64,000 nt of DNA. Origin: RUG695 sp050943135 (GTDB lineage Bacteria > Planctomycetota > Planctomycetia > Pirellulales > Thermoguttaceae). Shown in pieces: positions 17,106 through 26,746 of the stretch (position 1 is the first letter of the stretch; each line of letters begins with the position of its first letter). Made by a program: the position numbers and the translations under genes. The notes beneath the pieces are model-generated. The model was not told where the DNA came from. It made no database searches and saw only the letters and a program-made list of their open reading frames with translations. The stretch spans positions 62,001 through 126,000 of the forward strand of contig JBMNOP010000009.1 in the NCBI GenBank assembly GCA_050943135.1, in the 5' to 3' direction.

Positions 17106-18359
17106 CTACTCTTTCATCGCCGCGGCAAGAATTTCGGAGGTCGAAGGGCGCATGATACGCGGGTCGACATGTTCCCCTCGTTTCAGGGTCGCACGGATAT
17201 CTTTCCCGGAAATGAAGACGGGTTTTTCGCCGGGATGATTTTCCATCAGGTCGACACGACCGAGCGACTCGTAATACGCGGCGAATCCGACGTTGAGAGT
17301 TTTTTCCAAGAGGTTCCCTTCCAGATGTTCGAAGATCTCCTGCGCATCGAAATCCCCCCAGATCGGCGTGCCATCTTTATAGGGTGCATCGGCATGTTTT
17401 CGACCGATAATGATATCGGTAAACCCGAAGTTCTGGCGATAGATCGCGTGCATCACGGCCTCTTTCGGTCCGCCGTAGAACATTTTGATATCGAGTCCGA
17501 GCAGGATAACACGATCGGGAACCATCTCGCCCAGTTTGGCCCAGAGTTCTTTATCGCTGTCCCCTTCGCCGAGCACACGATTTTGGATCAGCTTTTCGTA
17601 GGTCTGCATCCGAATCTCGGCGTTGACATCATCCCCTTTCGTCTCCCCGACAAGCGGATTGAGGCAGGCCCCGGCATTGGCGCCCTCTTTCAGGAGTTTC
17701 TCGAGGCCGTAAACCAGCGCGTATTCATGCGCACGGTGAAGCGGATTGCGTGTTTGGAACGCCACAACTCGATCCCATCCTTTTTTAGCAATCATGGCAC
17801 GGACCTCGGCCGGAGAGAGGACGTACTCGCCGAACGCCGGATTCTTCGGAGAGGCAAAAACGTGAATTTTTCCCCCCAAAAGATAGGTTTTATCGGCATC
17901 ATCGACCAACACCATGTCAGCACCGGGATGATCGGTTCGGTCAGTAAGATAAACCGATTTGATGTACTTCGCTTTATCCCACGGGAAGACATCGGCTACG
18001 TCGAGAATAGCGACATCCCGACCGCTGGAAGTGAGCACAACCCGATCACCGGCTTTGATTTTTCCCGCCAGCTCGGCAGTCACCGGAAGGGAGAGAGGAA
18101 TCGTCCAAGCATATTTTTTACCGCCGAACTCTATCACACTCTCGTCAAGAACCCGGTTATAGACGGTCGAATCCATCGGACCGTCGAGCGGCGTCAGGGC
18201 ACCGTCCCCCCAGCGATGAACTGTCGAAAGATCGGCATCGCTTACCGGCACTCTGAGCAGACCGGCAACTTCGTCACGGGCGGCTTTTTCGTCGGCTTCG
18301 GGAATCAAACAGGTCACCGGGGCGGTTAGACCACCATGATACAAAATCAAATCGCTCAT
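17106..18359 (-). CDS. sat: Sulfate adenylyltransferase (ATP sulfurylase)
   Basis: Makes adenosine 5'-phosphosulfate from ATP and sulfate, the first step of sulfate assimilation or respiration. It is the homomeric Sat type, with an N-terminal PUA-like domain, QTRNPLHRAHE (about residues 200-211) of the nucleotidyltransferase site, and GRKHADAP further on. The 417 residues fit the single-domain enzyme without an APS kinase fusion. It heads the group continuing to hemC. APS reductase, APS kinase and sulfite reductase are not in the window, so its direction of use is open. Confidence 0.95.
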   Translation of the reverse strand: MSDLILYHGGLTAPVTCLIPEADEKAARDEVAGLLRVPVSDADLSTVHRWGDGALTPLDGPMDSTVYNRVLDESVIEFGGKKYAWTIPLSLPVTAELAGKIKAGDRVVLTSSGRDVAILDVADVFPWDKAKYIKSVYLTDRTDHPGADMVLVDDADKTYLLGGKIHVFASPKNPAFGEYVLSPAEVRAMIAKKGWDRVVAFQTRNPLHRAHEYALVYGLEKLLKEGANAGACLNPLVGETKGDDVNAEIRMQTYEKLIQNRVLGEGDSDKELWAKLGEMVPDRVILLGLDIKMFYGGPKEAVMHAIYRQNFGFTDIIIGRKHADAPYKDGTPIWGDFDAQEIFEHLEGNLLEKTLNVGFAAYYESLGRVDLMENHPGEKPVFISGKDIRATLKRGEHVDPRIMRPSTSEILAAAMKE

Positions 18360-18411
18360 CTATTTTTCCTGATTGTTGTTATTCTTCCTGATTCATTGAT
18401 TTTATCGAGTT

Positions 18412-19269
18412 TTAAGACGGTATCAACTCATTGTTCAGGTTAATGATAACCTCATCATCGATTTTGGACAGTTGCTCGGCAAACCCGACCAGGAGAGCCA
18501 CATCCCCCAGTCGGTTGATTTTTCGGGGGATCCCCCCGGTCAGTCGATAGACCGCTTCGAGACCGTGTGGGGTAAAGATCTCGTGACGGTCGGCACCGGC
18601 AATCTGAAGCCGATGGTAAACATATTCCGCCGTCTCGTCCTCGTCAAGGGGGCGGAGTTCCGCTGCGGCTTCAAGGATTTCTTCGACAAACGGAATCGGA
18701 CGGGTCAGTTTTTTCGGCGCCGCGGTCAGCAGAAGGGTCAAAAGGGGCATACCCTGATACTCTGCTTCGGTCAAAGAAGACAGAGCGGACCAAACCTCGG
18801 GATCGGTAATTCGATCGGCCCCTTCGATGACGAGGATCGGTTTTTGCTTCTCGGAGGCAAGCCGCTTCAAAACGCGCTCAATGGCCGAAAACGCCTTGTA
18901 AACAGGCGGCTGATCCTCGGAACCGGCCACTCTCTCTGGCAGACCGGGAATTTTCGGAGCGGGAGCCGGAAGTGATTCAAGCTTCTCGGCCAGGTAAAAG
19001 AGGATATCCTGCGACGTAAATTGAGGCATATTCACTTCCACAAAGGGACCGATCATAGAACCTTTTCGGCGCAGTTCGGTCAACATCGTGACCAGGAGAG
19101 ATTTTCCCATCCCGTTTTCCCCGAGTAGAAGCCCGTTGCCCCGCCGAGTCTCGAGAATATACCTCAGTTTCAGCAGAACCGCCTGATGTCCCGGCGCGGG
19201 GTAATAAAATTCGGGATCGCATCCAATCTCGAATGGCTTTTTCTTCAGGTTCCAGTATGATTCGTACAT
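18412..19269 (-). CDS. ExeA/GspA-like AAA ATPase with altered Walker B
   Basis: Resembles the ATPase found beside exosortase-type polysaccharide genes and the ExeA/GspA family. The N-terminus MYESYWNLKKKPFEIGCDP is characteristic. Walker A GENGMGKSLL is intact (about residues 47-56). In place of the Walker B Asp-Glu there is LVIEGADRI, so both acidic catalytic positions are changed (D to E, E to G). ATP binding is likely; hydrolysis is doubtful. The start at 19269 gives the family N-terminus. It is the last gene of a three-gene unit, 23 bases after the ParA/BY-like gene. Confidence 0.85.
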   Translation of the reverse strand: MYESYWNLKKKPFEIGCDPEFYYPAPGHQAVLLKLRYILETRRGNGLLLGENGMGKSLLVTMLTELRRKGSMIGPFVEVNMPQFTSQDILFYLAEKLESLPAPAPKIPGLPERVAGSEDQPPVYKAFSAIERVLKRLASEKQKPILVIEGADRITDPEVWSALSSLTEAEYQGMPLLTLLLTAAPKKLTRPIPFVEEILEAAAELRPLDEDETAEYVYHRLQIAGADRHEIFTPHGLEAVYRLTGGIPRKINRLGDVALLVGFAEQLSKIDDEVIINLNNELIPS

Positions 19270-19292
19270 GACCGTATTCTCGTCGTTCGTTT

Positions 19293-20468
19293 TTAGGTAA
19301 AGTTTTCGATGATACCGAGACAGGGAAGCCGACACTCGTCGGAGACTGCCGGAAGCCTTGAGGCGTTCGCACCTAAAGGAGAACGTGTATCGTTGACTAT
19401 AAAGTAGCCGTCACAACCGAAGCGGAGAAGTTCAAAGACCTTTTCCCGGTCGTTTCCGGTCCGAAGTGAGCCGTGGTCGATCAGAATCAGATCAAACCGT
19501 TCCGCAAGTTCTAAGAGGGAATGAAACCATCTCTTCTTACAACTGACGGCCACAGCCTCTGGAACCCCCCGGGCTAAGAGGGGCAGAAACCAGGAAGGCG
19601 CCTGTTCGGCGTCGACCCGGACCAGACCGCAGTCGGAAATCGATTCCGGATAACGAGGAAGGTTTTCCCAACCCGATTCAACGGGAATCCCGAGTATTTC
19701 AGCTAATTGCGGACGCTGAAAATCGGCATCGATCAAAAGGACTTTCCTTCGGCGGCGGAGCATTTCGTCGAGAATACCGAGAACAAGGGTCGAAACCCCG
19801 GTTCCGTTTCCCCAACCGCCAAACCCGAGAATTCTGTTCCCCTTGAACACGGCAGAGCCAACCGCATCGGCCAGTTCCGCAAACTCGACCTTCCCGCGTT
19901 CAAAGATATCGCGGCAATGGGCAGGCCACTGTCCCATTCGATAGGAGGGAATCGCGGCGATCGAGACCGGTCTTTCGGTCGAGAACGACGATTCCCGGCA
20001 ACGAGACAACTCTTCGCGGGCTCTTAATTCACGTTCCCGCGCAAACGAAATCACTTCGGGACGTTGTCGACGGTCGGCGCTCGGCTCGGAGGGACGGTTT
20101 ACGGTACAGGTCGGAAATTCATCGTTTTTTCCCTCTTCCAGATTCCGTGCGACCGCAGAAGAGGTTTCGCGCTCCCGCTGTTCCGCGGCGCGGTAAGATC
20201 CCGGTTCCGGTGAAGGGTTTCGGCGACGACGTTCCTTTTCGATCGAAAAGATGTTCGACACACCCTCTGAGGCCGGACTCGAGGCAACCTGGCTGTAAGG
20301 AGGAACCTGCGGCTGATCAACGCGGAAGGAAATGTTCATCCCCCTTATTCCTTCCTCGTGTGGATTTTGACTGTCGGGGCACCGATTCGTACCGTGGACA
20401 TGCTCGGTACGGCTTTCCGTTAAGTCGTCGTTCCCGTAGAGTTTTAAAAATGCTTGGTTGAGCGACAT
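19293..20468 (-). CDS. ParA/BY-kinase-like protein with P-loop lacking its lysine
   Basis: Cytoplasmic protein whose C-terminal half has the fold of CpsD-type tyrosine kinases and MinD/ParA ATPases. The Walker A' segment VLLIDADFQRPQLAE is intact. The P-loop reads GWGNGTGVST, with valine where the invariant lysine should be. The first 190 or so residues are Arg/Glu/Ser-rich and look disordered. No tyrosine cluster is present at the C-terminus. ATG at 20468 has GAGGGA seven bases upstream; Met44 at 20339 is an alternative. It lies between the single-span protein and the ExeA-like ATPase, so all three likely work in one envelope complex. Confidence 0.8.
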   Translation of the reverse strand: MSLNQAFLKLYGNDDLTESRTEHVHGTNRCPDSQNPHEEGIRGMNISFRVDQPQVPPYSQVASSPASEGVSNIFSIEKERRRRNPSPEPGSYRAAEQRERETSSAVARNLEEGKNDEFPTCTVNRPSEPSADRRQRPEVISFARERELRAREELSRCRESSFSTERPVSIAAIPSYRMGQWPAHCRDIFERGKVEFAELADAVGSAVFKGNRILGFGGWGNGTGVSTLVLGILDEMLRRRRKVLLIDADFQRPQLAEILGIPVESGWENLPRYPESISDCGLVRVDAEQAPSWFLPLLARGVPEAVAVSCKKRWFHSLLELAERFDLILIDHGSLRTGNDREKVFELLRFGCDGYFIVNDTRSPLGANASRLPAVSDECRLPCLGIIENFT

Positions 20469-20501
20469 CGGCTGATCCCTCTTCGACTTTACCCCAGTAT
20501 C

Positions 20502-21590
20502 TCAGCGAGCCTGTTCCGAAACCAGCGGGGCGGCTTCCGAGCGTTGCGGAGAAACGTAATCTAAAAAATTATCCACGCCGTAGGCATCGATATAGAAATC
20601 GTTCGAAGCCGTCATCTTCAACCCCGTATCGTCTCGGGATGCCGAAGTGGCTGTGCCGAACGGTTCGAAATATTCGATCTGATTTTTCATCGGTTTAGCC
20701 GCAGCCGCCGCGATCTCTTTCGGAACCGCGTCGAATACCACGCCTTCATTGTTCATCGCTTTCGGTTCGGCGGCTACCGCGGTCTCGGCAAACGATTCCG
20801 GCTGGTCATCGGCTGGCATGTCTGGTTTGACCTTGCTGAAATGGACGTCTGGCTCGATCACAGGTTGGCTCAACCGAAGGGGTTCAGCGGTTTTAGACGG
20901 TGCGGCGGGTCTGAACGGTTCGACGGGACTCTCTTCCGGCGTCGGTCCCCCTTCGGTCTGGGCGGGAAGTAGCCCTTCCGGATTCCAAAGGGGAATTGCG
21001 GCGATAGCATCGGAAGACTCAGTCGACCAATCGACTCCCTCGAACTCCCCCCTGCTTCCGACTGGGGACAAGGCCACGGATTTCGTCTTATTGGAGGCAG
21101 CGTCGACTGCGGCCACGACGACGGGAGCGATGGCAAGCTTTTTCTCAACCTGTACCGGACTTTCGGCCGAGACCGGAACCGCGTCGACTCCCAGTTCCTC
21201 AACAACATACTCGCCGTCTGACCGTTTCAAGGGGTGCGGCATGTCTTTTTCCAGAGGGAGATATCGGGAGACGATAATCCCGGCGGCCAGACCGAAGAAC
21301 CAAACTATCGTGATTCCCCCCGTACGTAGCAAAAATCGATAAGCGGAAAATCTCTTCTCCCGCCGAGACTCCTGCCTTGCCGGGAGAACGGATTCCACCC
21401 GAGACTGCCCATAATCGGGAAACCGAACCAAAGTGACCGGCATGTGGCCGAGGAAATCGGTTCTTTTAGGTATTTCTTCGCCGGAGCCGTACTGTTGCTT
21501 GACATCGGAATCGGTCACAAAGCGATTCCAAGAAGTTTGCCGATCCCGTGCCGCGCGGCTGCCGTATCCAAATTCTGTGTCTGAAACCAT
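20502..21590 (-). CDS. Single-span membrane protein with long Pro/Ala-rich periplasmic part
   Basis: Family not recognised. About 90 polar residues at the N-terminus (cytoplasmic by the positive-inside rule, with RREKRFSAYR before the span) lead to one membrane helix near residues 92-110. After it come about 250 residues rich in Pro, Ala, Glu and Ser with little predicted fold. This arrangement suggests a tether or scaffold. It is the first gene of the unit with the ParA/BY-like and ExeA-like ATPases (gaps 33 and 23 bases). The ATG has no clear Shine-Dalgarno sequence, so the start is less sure. Confidence 0.75.
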   Translation of the reverse strand: MVSDTEFGYGSRAARDRQTSWNRFVTDSDVKQQYGSGEEIPKRTDFLGHMPVTLVRFPDYGQSRVESVLPARQESRREKRFSAYRFLLRTGGITIVWFFGLAAGIIVSRYLPLEKDMPHPLKRSDGEYVVEELGVDAVPVSAESPVQVEKKLAIAPVVVAAVDAASNKTKSVALSPVGSRGEFEGVDWSTESSDAIAAIPLWNPEGLLPAQTEGGPTPEESPVEPFRPAAPSKTAEPLRLSQPVIEPDVHFSKVKPDMPADDQPESFAETAVAAEPKAMNNEGVVFDAVPKEIAAAAAKPMKNQIEYFEPFGTATSASRDDTGLKMTASNDFYIDAYGVDNFLDYVSPQRSEAAPLVSEQAR

Positions 21591-21719
21591 TTTATAAACT
21601 TTTATATCTGAAAAAATACGGATTACTCCTGTCTCGATAAAACTCCCTCAATCGTTAAAATCGGATTTAAAATAGGGAAACTTTAACGGTTTTTCTGTTT
21701 TTCTTGTCTCTTTTTCTAC

Positions 21720-21748
21720 TTGAAAACAAATTCCTTTTAAGATAAAAT
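21720..21748 (+). promoter_or_regulatory. Promoter for rny
   Basis: TTGAAA (21720-21725), 17-bp spacer and TAAAAT (21743-21748), about 60 bases before the GTG start of rny, in the region divergent from the EPS-type operon. Confidence 0.65.
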
Positions 21749-21808
21749 GACTCTGGGGATTCTACTGAAAACCGAATGAAAAGGTGATGACTAGGAACGA
21801 GGTCTTTT

Positions 21809-23374
21809 GTGATACAGCCTATTATCCACATACTGGTCACGATCATCTTGATGATCGGGGCCGGTTTCGGCGCTTTTTTTATTCTGCGCACCATTGAACG
21901 TTCTCGCAAAAAAGATGCTCACTCCCTTGCCGAAGAGATGATTCGCCGGGCACGAGCAGACGCCGAAAACTTCCGCCGAGAAGCCGAACTTCGACTCAAA
22001 GAAGAGGAGATAAAGCAAAAAGAGCAACTCGAACAGCAAGCGCGCAAAAACCGACAGCAGCAAATTGACCGAGAGCGACAGCTTGATAGAAGACAAGATG
22101 CCATCGACAAGCAAGCTGACGAACTTCGAAAGCAAGAAAAAGTCGTTGAAGCCCACCAACGGCGATTGACCGAGAAAATCGAACGGCAAGACACCCGCAA
22201 CGCCGAGCTTGAAAAGATCTATGAAGATCAAAAAAAGGTTCTCCACGAAATCTCTGGCCTTTCCAAAGAAGAGGCAACGCAAAAGCTTCTCGCCGGCCTG
22301 GAAACAGAGCTGCACGATCAAGCGGGGTCAATCATCTTAAAGCATGAGAAGCAAATCGCCGAGAAGTGCGAGGCACAGGCGCGGAACCTTCTTCTCCTGG
22401 CGTTGCAACGGTATGCCGCGTCCCATACCGCCGAAGCGACGACCAGCACGGTCGATATTCCGAATGACGATATGAAAGGCCGGATCATCGGGCGCGAAGG
22501 GCGAAATATCCGCGCTTTTGAGAAGGTAACCGGGGTCGATGTCATCATCGACGATACCCCCGGAGTGGTGATCGTCAGTGCGTTCGATTCGATCCGCCGC
22601 GAGATCGCCCGTCTTACCCTCAATCGACTGATTTCTGACGGCAGAATTCACCCTTCTCGAATCGAAGAGATTTTTAGCGAGACAAACCGCGAGGTACAAG
22701 CGTTCATCCAGCGTGCTGGGTTCGAGGCGGTCGAAGAGGTAGAGGCCCACGGGCTTCACGAACGCCTGGTCAACTACCTGGGGCGACTCTATTTCCGAAC
22801 AAGTTACAGCCAAAATGTGTTACGCCACTCGGTCGAAGTCGCATTTTTGGCGGGGATGATCGCCGTCGAACTCGGTCTCGACGAACGGCTGGCCCGCCGC
22901 TGCGGCCTCTTGCACGATATCGGCAAAGCGGCCGACCACGAAATCGAAGGGGGGCATCCGAAAATCGGGGCCGACATTCTCAAACGTTACGGCGAACCGT
23001 ACGAGGTGGTTCAGGCCGCGCTCGGCCATCATGACGATCCGAAGGTCGACAACCCCTACACGATCATCGTTGCCGCTGCCGACGCATGCAGCGCCTCCCG
23101 CCCCGGAGCGCGTCGCGAGGCTCTGGAACACTACATCAAGCGGATGGAAGATATCGAAGCGATTGCCAACGAGTTCAACGGTGTCGAACAAGTATATGCC
23201 GTCCGCGCCGGCCGAGAAATGCGTGTCCTGGTCCAATCGGCCAAGACGACCGACGAGTCGGCAGCAAAGACGTGTCACGATATCGTTGACGCACTCAGCA
23301 AGCGTCTTCAGTTCCCCGGTGAAATCAAGGTCACTGTGATCCGCGAGACGCGAACAACTGCCGTGGCTAAATAG
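21809..23374 (+). CDS. rny: Ribonuclease Y
   Basis: Membrane-anchored endonuclease that starts mRNA decay. Order: N-terminal membrane helix (residues 5-25), long charged coiled coil (about 30-190), KH RNA-binding domain (GRIIGREGRNIRAFE), and HD phosphohydrolase domain with LLHDIGKAADHE and GHHDDP. The 521 residues match the family. The start is GTG, with GAGG seven bases upstream. It is convergent with the next gene, the two stop codons being only five bases apart. Confidence 0.96.
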   Translation: MIQPIIHILVTIILMIGAGFGAFFILRTIERSRKKDAHSLAEEMIRRARADAENFRREAELRLKEEEIKQKEQLEQQARKNRQQQIDRERQLDRRQDAIDKQADELRKQEKVVEAHQRRLTEKIERQDTRNAELEKIYEDQKKVLHEISGLSKEEATQKLLAGLETELHDQAGSIILKHEKQIAEKCEAQARNLLLLALQRYAASHTAEATTSTVDIPNDDMKGRIIGREGRNIRAFEKVTGVDVIIDDTPGVVIVSAFDSIRREIARLTLNRLISDGRIHPSRIEEIFSETNREVQAFIQRAGFEAVEEVEAHGLHERLVNYLGRLYFRTSYSQNVLRHSVEVAFLAGMIAVELGLDERLARRCGLLHDIGKAADHEIEGGHPKIGADILKRYGEPYEVVQAALGHHDDPKVDNPYTIIVAAADACSASRPGARREALEHYIKRMEDIEAIANEFNGVEQVYAVRAGREMRVLVQSAKTTDESAAKTCHDIVDALSKRLQFPGEIKVTVIRETRTTAVAK

Positions 23375-23379
23375 TACTT

Positions 23380-24567
23380 CTACTTTGAAAATTTCCAGAG
23401 GTCTTTGAAGACTTTGGGGGACTGGATGCCGGTCGGTCCCTGGAACCGGAGGAAAGTTTGGAAGGTGATCAGCGTGTCATATTCCAGGCGCTCCGCGCGG
23501 GCGAGGAGGCCGAAACTCATCGCCAGCAGTACGAGGAAGACCCCGTAGAACCCGTGGCGAAGGAGGGTCCGGGTCTGAATGAGATTCAGTTCGGGGAACC
23601 GATCAAATAGATAGTCTTCGATCGGTTTCTTTAAGCGGAGATACTCTTCGGCCGGTTTAGCGAGTCGAAGTCGCTTCTCGATCGAAACCCCCATTCCGAA
23701 TATCGATTCCCACGTGATCTTTTCGCACTCAAGGTTGGCCGTTTCAAAAGAAACTGTCCGGTAGTCCGAATCGTTCGACGTCGTTTTTTCTTCCAGATCA
23801 TCTTCCTCGGTCTCGAACCGATCTCCGCCCGAAGACTGATCAAATTCAGGGGAACCTTCGCAACGGGTGGCCAAAACGTGGTCGGGAAGCTCCCTTTTCG
23901 CGGTATTGTACGAGGTTTTCGGCACCGAGAAGGCGAAAAAGAAGCTCGGCACCAGGAAGAGAAAGGTCGCCGTAAACGAGGCGACCAGAAGCCGTCGCGA
24001 ACACCGGACGGCTTTGATGTAACCGTGCAGCGCGGTAAAGGCGATAGCCGCGGCCGCCAGACCGCCGGCGATCAGGCAGACGATAAAAAGGGAACGGTCA
24101 CCGTCTCCTGTGAGATGACTCCGAAACTCCCCGGCAAGGAGGGCATAAAGGTAAGGGCTGAATCGACAGACGGTATCAGCACTCATCACCAGGGCGAAAA
24201 ACCCCGCCCCCCCCCAAAACAGGGCACGGGAGATCCCATGATAGCGGGCAATATCTTCGATTGAGATTCCGTTAATCTGCTGCGGGGTCGAGGCGTCGGC
24301 CAGATGTTGGCGCGAGCGACTGATGACGAAGGCTACCATCATGAATGAAAAGACCGAAATCGCCAGCCATACGAGCGAAAGAAACCATTGCCCGATGTTC
24401 CCCGCGTGGTTGAAGTCCAGAAAAGGAATCGACTCTTCCGAAACCAGGGCGGCAATCTTCGAATTATGGTAGTAGAGAAAGAGCGTTCCCACCCACCCAC
24501 TCAGAGCGGCCAGGAAAAAGAAGAGATAGAAGCAGATATTCTTCGGTACCCAAAAGCGCCCGTGCAT
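23380..24567 (-). CDS. Polytopic membrane protein of unknown function
   Basis: About six hydrophobic segments: near residues 11-31, 61-85, 115-140, 163-185, 195-215 and 345-365. A charged acidic loop of about 130 residues (roughly 215-345) separates the last two. I see no catalytic motif and no family signature. It is transcribed alone toward rny. A TATAAT lies on its strand about 70 bases upstream (24641-24636), without a good -35. Confidence 0.7.
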   Translation of the reverse strand: MHGRFWVPKNICFYLFFFLAALSGWVGTLFLYYHNSKIAALVSEESIPFLDFNHAGNIGQWFLSLVWLAISVFSFMMVAFVISRSRQHLADASTPQQINGISIEDIARYHGISRALFWGGAGFFALVMSADTVCRFSPYLYALLAGEFRSHLTGDGDRSLFIVCLIAGGLAAAAIAFTALHGYIKAVRCSRRLLVASFTATFLFLVPSFFFAFSVPKTSYNTAKRELPDHVLATRCEGSPEFDQSSGGDRFETEEDDLEEKTTSNDSDYRTVSFETANLECEKITWESIFGMGVSIEKRLRLAKPAEEYLRLKKPIEDYLFDRFPELNLIQTRTLLRHGFYGVFLVLLAMSFGLLARAERLEYDTLITFQTFLRFQGPTGIQSPKVFKDLWKFSK

Positions 24568-24828
24568 ATCGTGTCCTCATTTATCGATTTCGGGTTCTAC
24601 AATCGGCATAACCGCCATTAACAGGTACATCCACCATTATAATCAGAACAACACGACTATCCTTTGAAGAATGATTTTTCCTAACAAAAACAGAAGGGAT
24701 ATTTTTACTCAAAAGCCTCATAACCGGTACAATTCCTTTTTTCAAACTTGACCTCACCCCGAACAATTGGTTACCATCCTCCCGAAGCGTCCGGACCAGT
24801 GAACCGTTCACGCGGGAGCCATAAGCAT

Positions 24829-26067
24829 ATGAGGAAAAACAAACATCAGATCAGCCGACGTCTTTTTCTTGCTCAGACGCTGACACTCTTTGCCGGATGC
24901 CAGACACTACAAGAATTACCGGTCCTCCATTTCTTGGATAAGGAAGGTCAAGGCGATCACTCGCTTTTCAGTGCCGATGGAGTCATCACCGAGATCAAGA
25001 CTACGGGCGACTGGCAATTTATGGCGATCCGCTACCGCAAGCGGACCTGGGAAGCCGGAAGTCTCGAAGGAAGGGTTTCTCCCTCAGACAACGGACTGCT
25101 CCTTTATAACATCGAGTTCCATGTACCGACCCCCTGCAAGGAGTATACCCTGGACTCGTTTGAAAACCCATTTGCTTTCGCATTCACGTCCAAAGGAGAC
25201 GCGTGCTATGTCGTAAGCGACATCCCCGCGTCGGCGGGTGCGATCGGCAAGGGCCTCTCCGTCGACAAGATTAGGCTCTCTTCGAAAAAAAAGGATTCCG
25301 ACTCCCACGATTTTCATCTTGAAAATCCCGAGTGGATCGACGCCGTTCTCTCTCCGACCGGCGACTGGCTTGCGGTGCAATACCAAACCGGGGAATGGCA
25401 GTTTCGCGACCTGACTGTCGATCCGATCAAAGAAGTGCGATTTCCGGAAACCTACGAATCGAAGTCGGGAGAGCATCCCATCAAAGTTTCCCGTGTGCTG
25501 GCAATATCCCCCGACGGTGCCCTCGCGGCGGTTCTGATGTGCCCTTCATCGGAAAATGGCGGAGGTCGGAATCAAGTTATTACTATTTGGGACCTTTCAA
25601 CGGCACGCCGTATCCCGGTCGACAAAGCGAAGAAGCTCCCCCTGGAAGCCCTCTTTGTTTCGGAATTCCATGTCCGGGACAATGCTGCCGGGCGCGTGTG
25701 CGCCTTCTCGCCCGACGGAAAGATGTTCGCGGCCCGAAATAAACAAAAATATGTGGGGATTTGGCAGACAGCGAACGGGAAAATTCTGGCGGAGTTCGGC
25801 GAACACCTCCAACCGATCACGGCACTGCAGTTCTCACCGAACAACACGAAACTCGTGGTCGGAACCGGGGGAAATACCGGGAGACTCATTTTGTGGGACG
25901 TACGAAAAGGGCAACTTCTGCGCACGTACAACGACCCGGAGAAGAAGAGCCGCAAAATCACCGCGATACAAATATCCCCCGACGGCAGCCTTGTCTATTT
26001 CGGCAACGATCGGGGAAATGTCAATCAATGGGAATATCAGTCCAAGCCGGGAGTCAAAAAGAGCTAG
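24829..26067 (+). CDS. WD40-repeat lipoprotein with twin-arginine signal
   Basis: Predicted beta-propeller exported in folded form and lipid-anchored. The N-terminus carries a Tat motif (SRRLFLAQ) followed by lipobox LFAGC within the first 25 residues. WD-like blades are clear in the second half (ITIWDLSTARRIPVD, VGIWQTANGKILAEFGEH, RLILWDVRKGQLLRTY, GNDRGNVNQWEY). The ATG at 24829 fits the signal; the longer frame from 24748 begins in a possible -35 (TTGACC, 17 bp, TTACCA). Role unknown, probably protein binding. Its TAG stop overlaps that of frr in the palindrome CTAG. Confidence 0.8.
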   Translation: MRKNKHQISRRLFLAQTLTLFAGCQTLQELPVLHFLDKEGQGDHSLFSADGVITEIKTTGDWQFMAIRYRKRTWEAGSLEGRVSPSDNGLLLYNIEFHVPTPCKEYTLDSFENPFAFAFTSKGDACYVVSDIPASAGAIGKGLSVDKIRLSSKKKDSDSHDFHLENPEWIDAVLSPTGDWLAVQYQTGEWQFRDLTVDPIKEVRFPETYESKSGEHPIKVSRVLAISPDGALAAVLMCPSSENGGGRNQVITIWDLSTARRIPVDKAKKLPLEALFVSEFHVRDNAAGRVCAFSPDGKMFAARNKQKYVGIWQTANGKILAEFGEHLQPITALQFSPNNTKLVVGTGGNTGRLILWDVRKGQLLRTYNDPEKKSRKITAIQISPDGSLVYFGNDRGNVNQWEYQSKPGVKKS

Positions 26068-26624
26068 TCCTCCAGCACTTCCTGTTCGCGGACCCTGGCC
26101 ATTTCGCTGGCGATATCTTCGTACTTCTTGGTCAGGTCTTGGATATCGGCCTTCGTCTTGTCGCGCTGATCTTCGGAGATCGACTTGGCTTTCTCCTCGG
26201 TTTCAACCATCTTGTTTCCGTCACGACGAACGTTCCGGATGGCGATTTTAGCCTCTTCCGACATTTTGCGGATCGTCATGACCATCTTCTGACGGACTTC
26301 TCGTGAAAGGGGGGGAATATTCAGGCGGATCACTTTCCCGTCGTTGTTTGGGGCGTAACCGAGCTCGGAACTCATAACCCCCTTTTCGATATCTTTGAGG
26401 GTCGAGGCGTCAAAGGGACGAATGAGAATCTGGGTCGGTTCGGGACAGGCAACAGTCGCGACCTGTTTGAGCGGGACTTCCACACCATAGGCGACCACTT
26501 TGACGGAATCGACCAGTCCGGGATTTGCTCGTCCGGTGCGAATCCCCGCTAATTCACGCTTGAGCTTGGCGATCGTCTTTTCCATGCGGTCTTCGATGTC
26601 AAATAAAATTTCTTCGGTCGTCAT
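26064..26624 (-). CDS. frr: Ribosome recycling factor
   Basis: Splits the post-termination ribosome together with EF-G. The 186 residues are normal length. It has the conserved GIRTGRANPGLVD near residues 26-38, the central domain with LIRPFDASTLKDIEKG, and the C-terminal three-helix bundle. It lies 122 bases after pyrH on the same strand, the common pyrH-frr order, and converges on the WD40 gene. Confidence 0.97.
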   Translation of the reverse strand: MTTEEILFDIEDRMEKTIAKLKRELAGIRTGRANPGLVDSVKVVAYGVEVPLKQVATVACPEPTQILIRPFDASTLKDIEKGVMSSELGYAPNNDGKVIRLNIPPLSREVRQKMVMTIRKMSEEAKIAIRNVRRDGNKMVETEEKAKSISEDQRDKTKADIQDLTKKYEDIASEMARVREQEVLED

Positions 26625-26746
26625 TCATTCGGTTCCTTATTTTTCTTGGGGCCTGGACTTTACTCTCGGAAAGAGGCCGACGGCCAGGCCGAATTGATTC
26701 AAAACGGACTACCGTGACGGTAACCCTATTGTATACGTTCCGCGCG

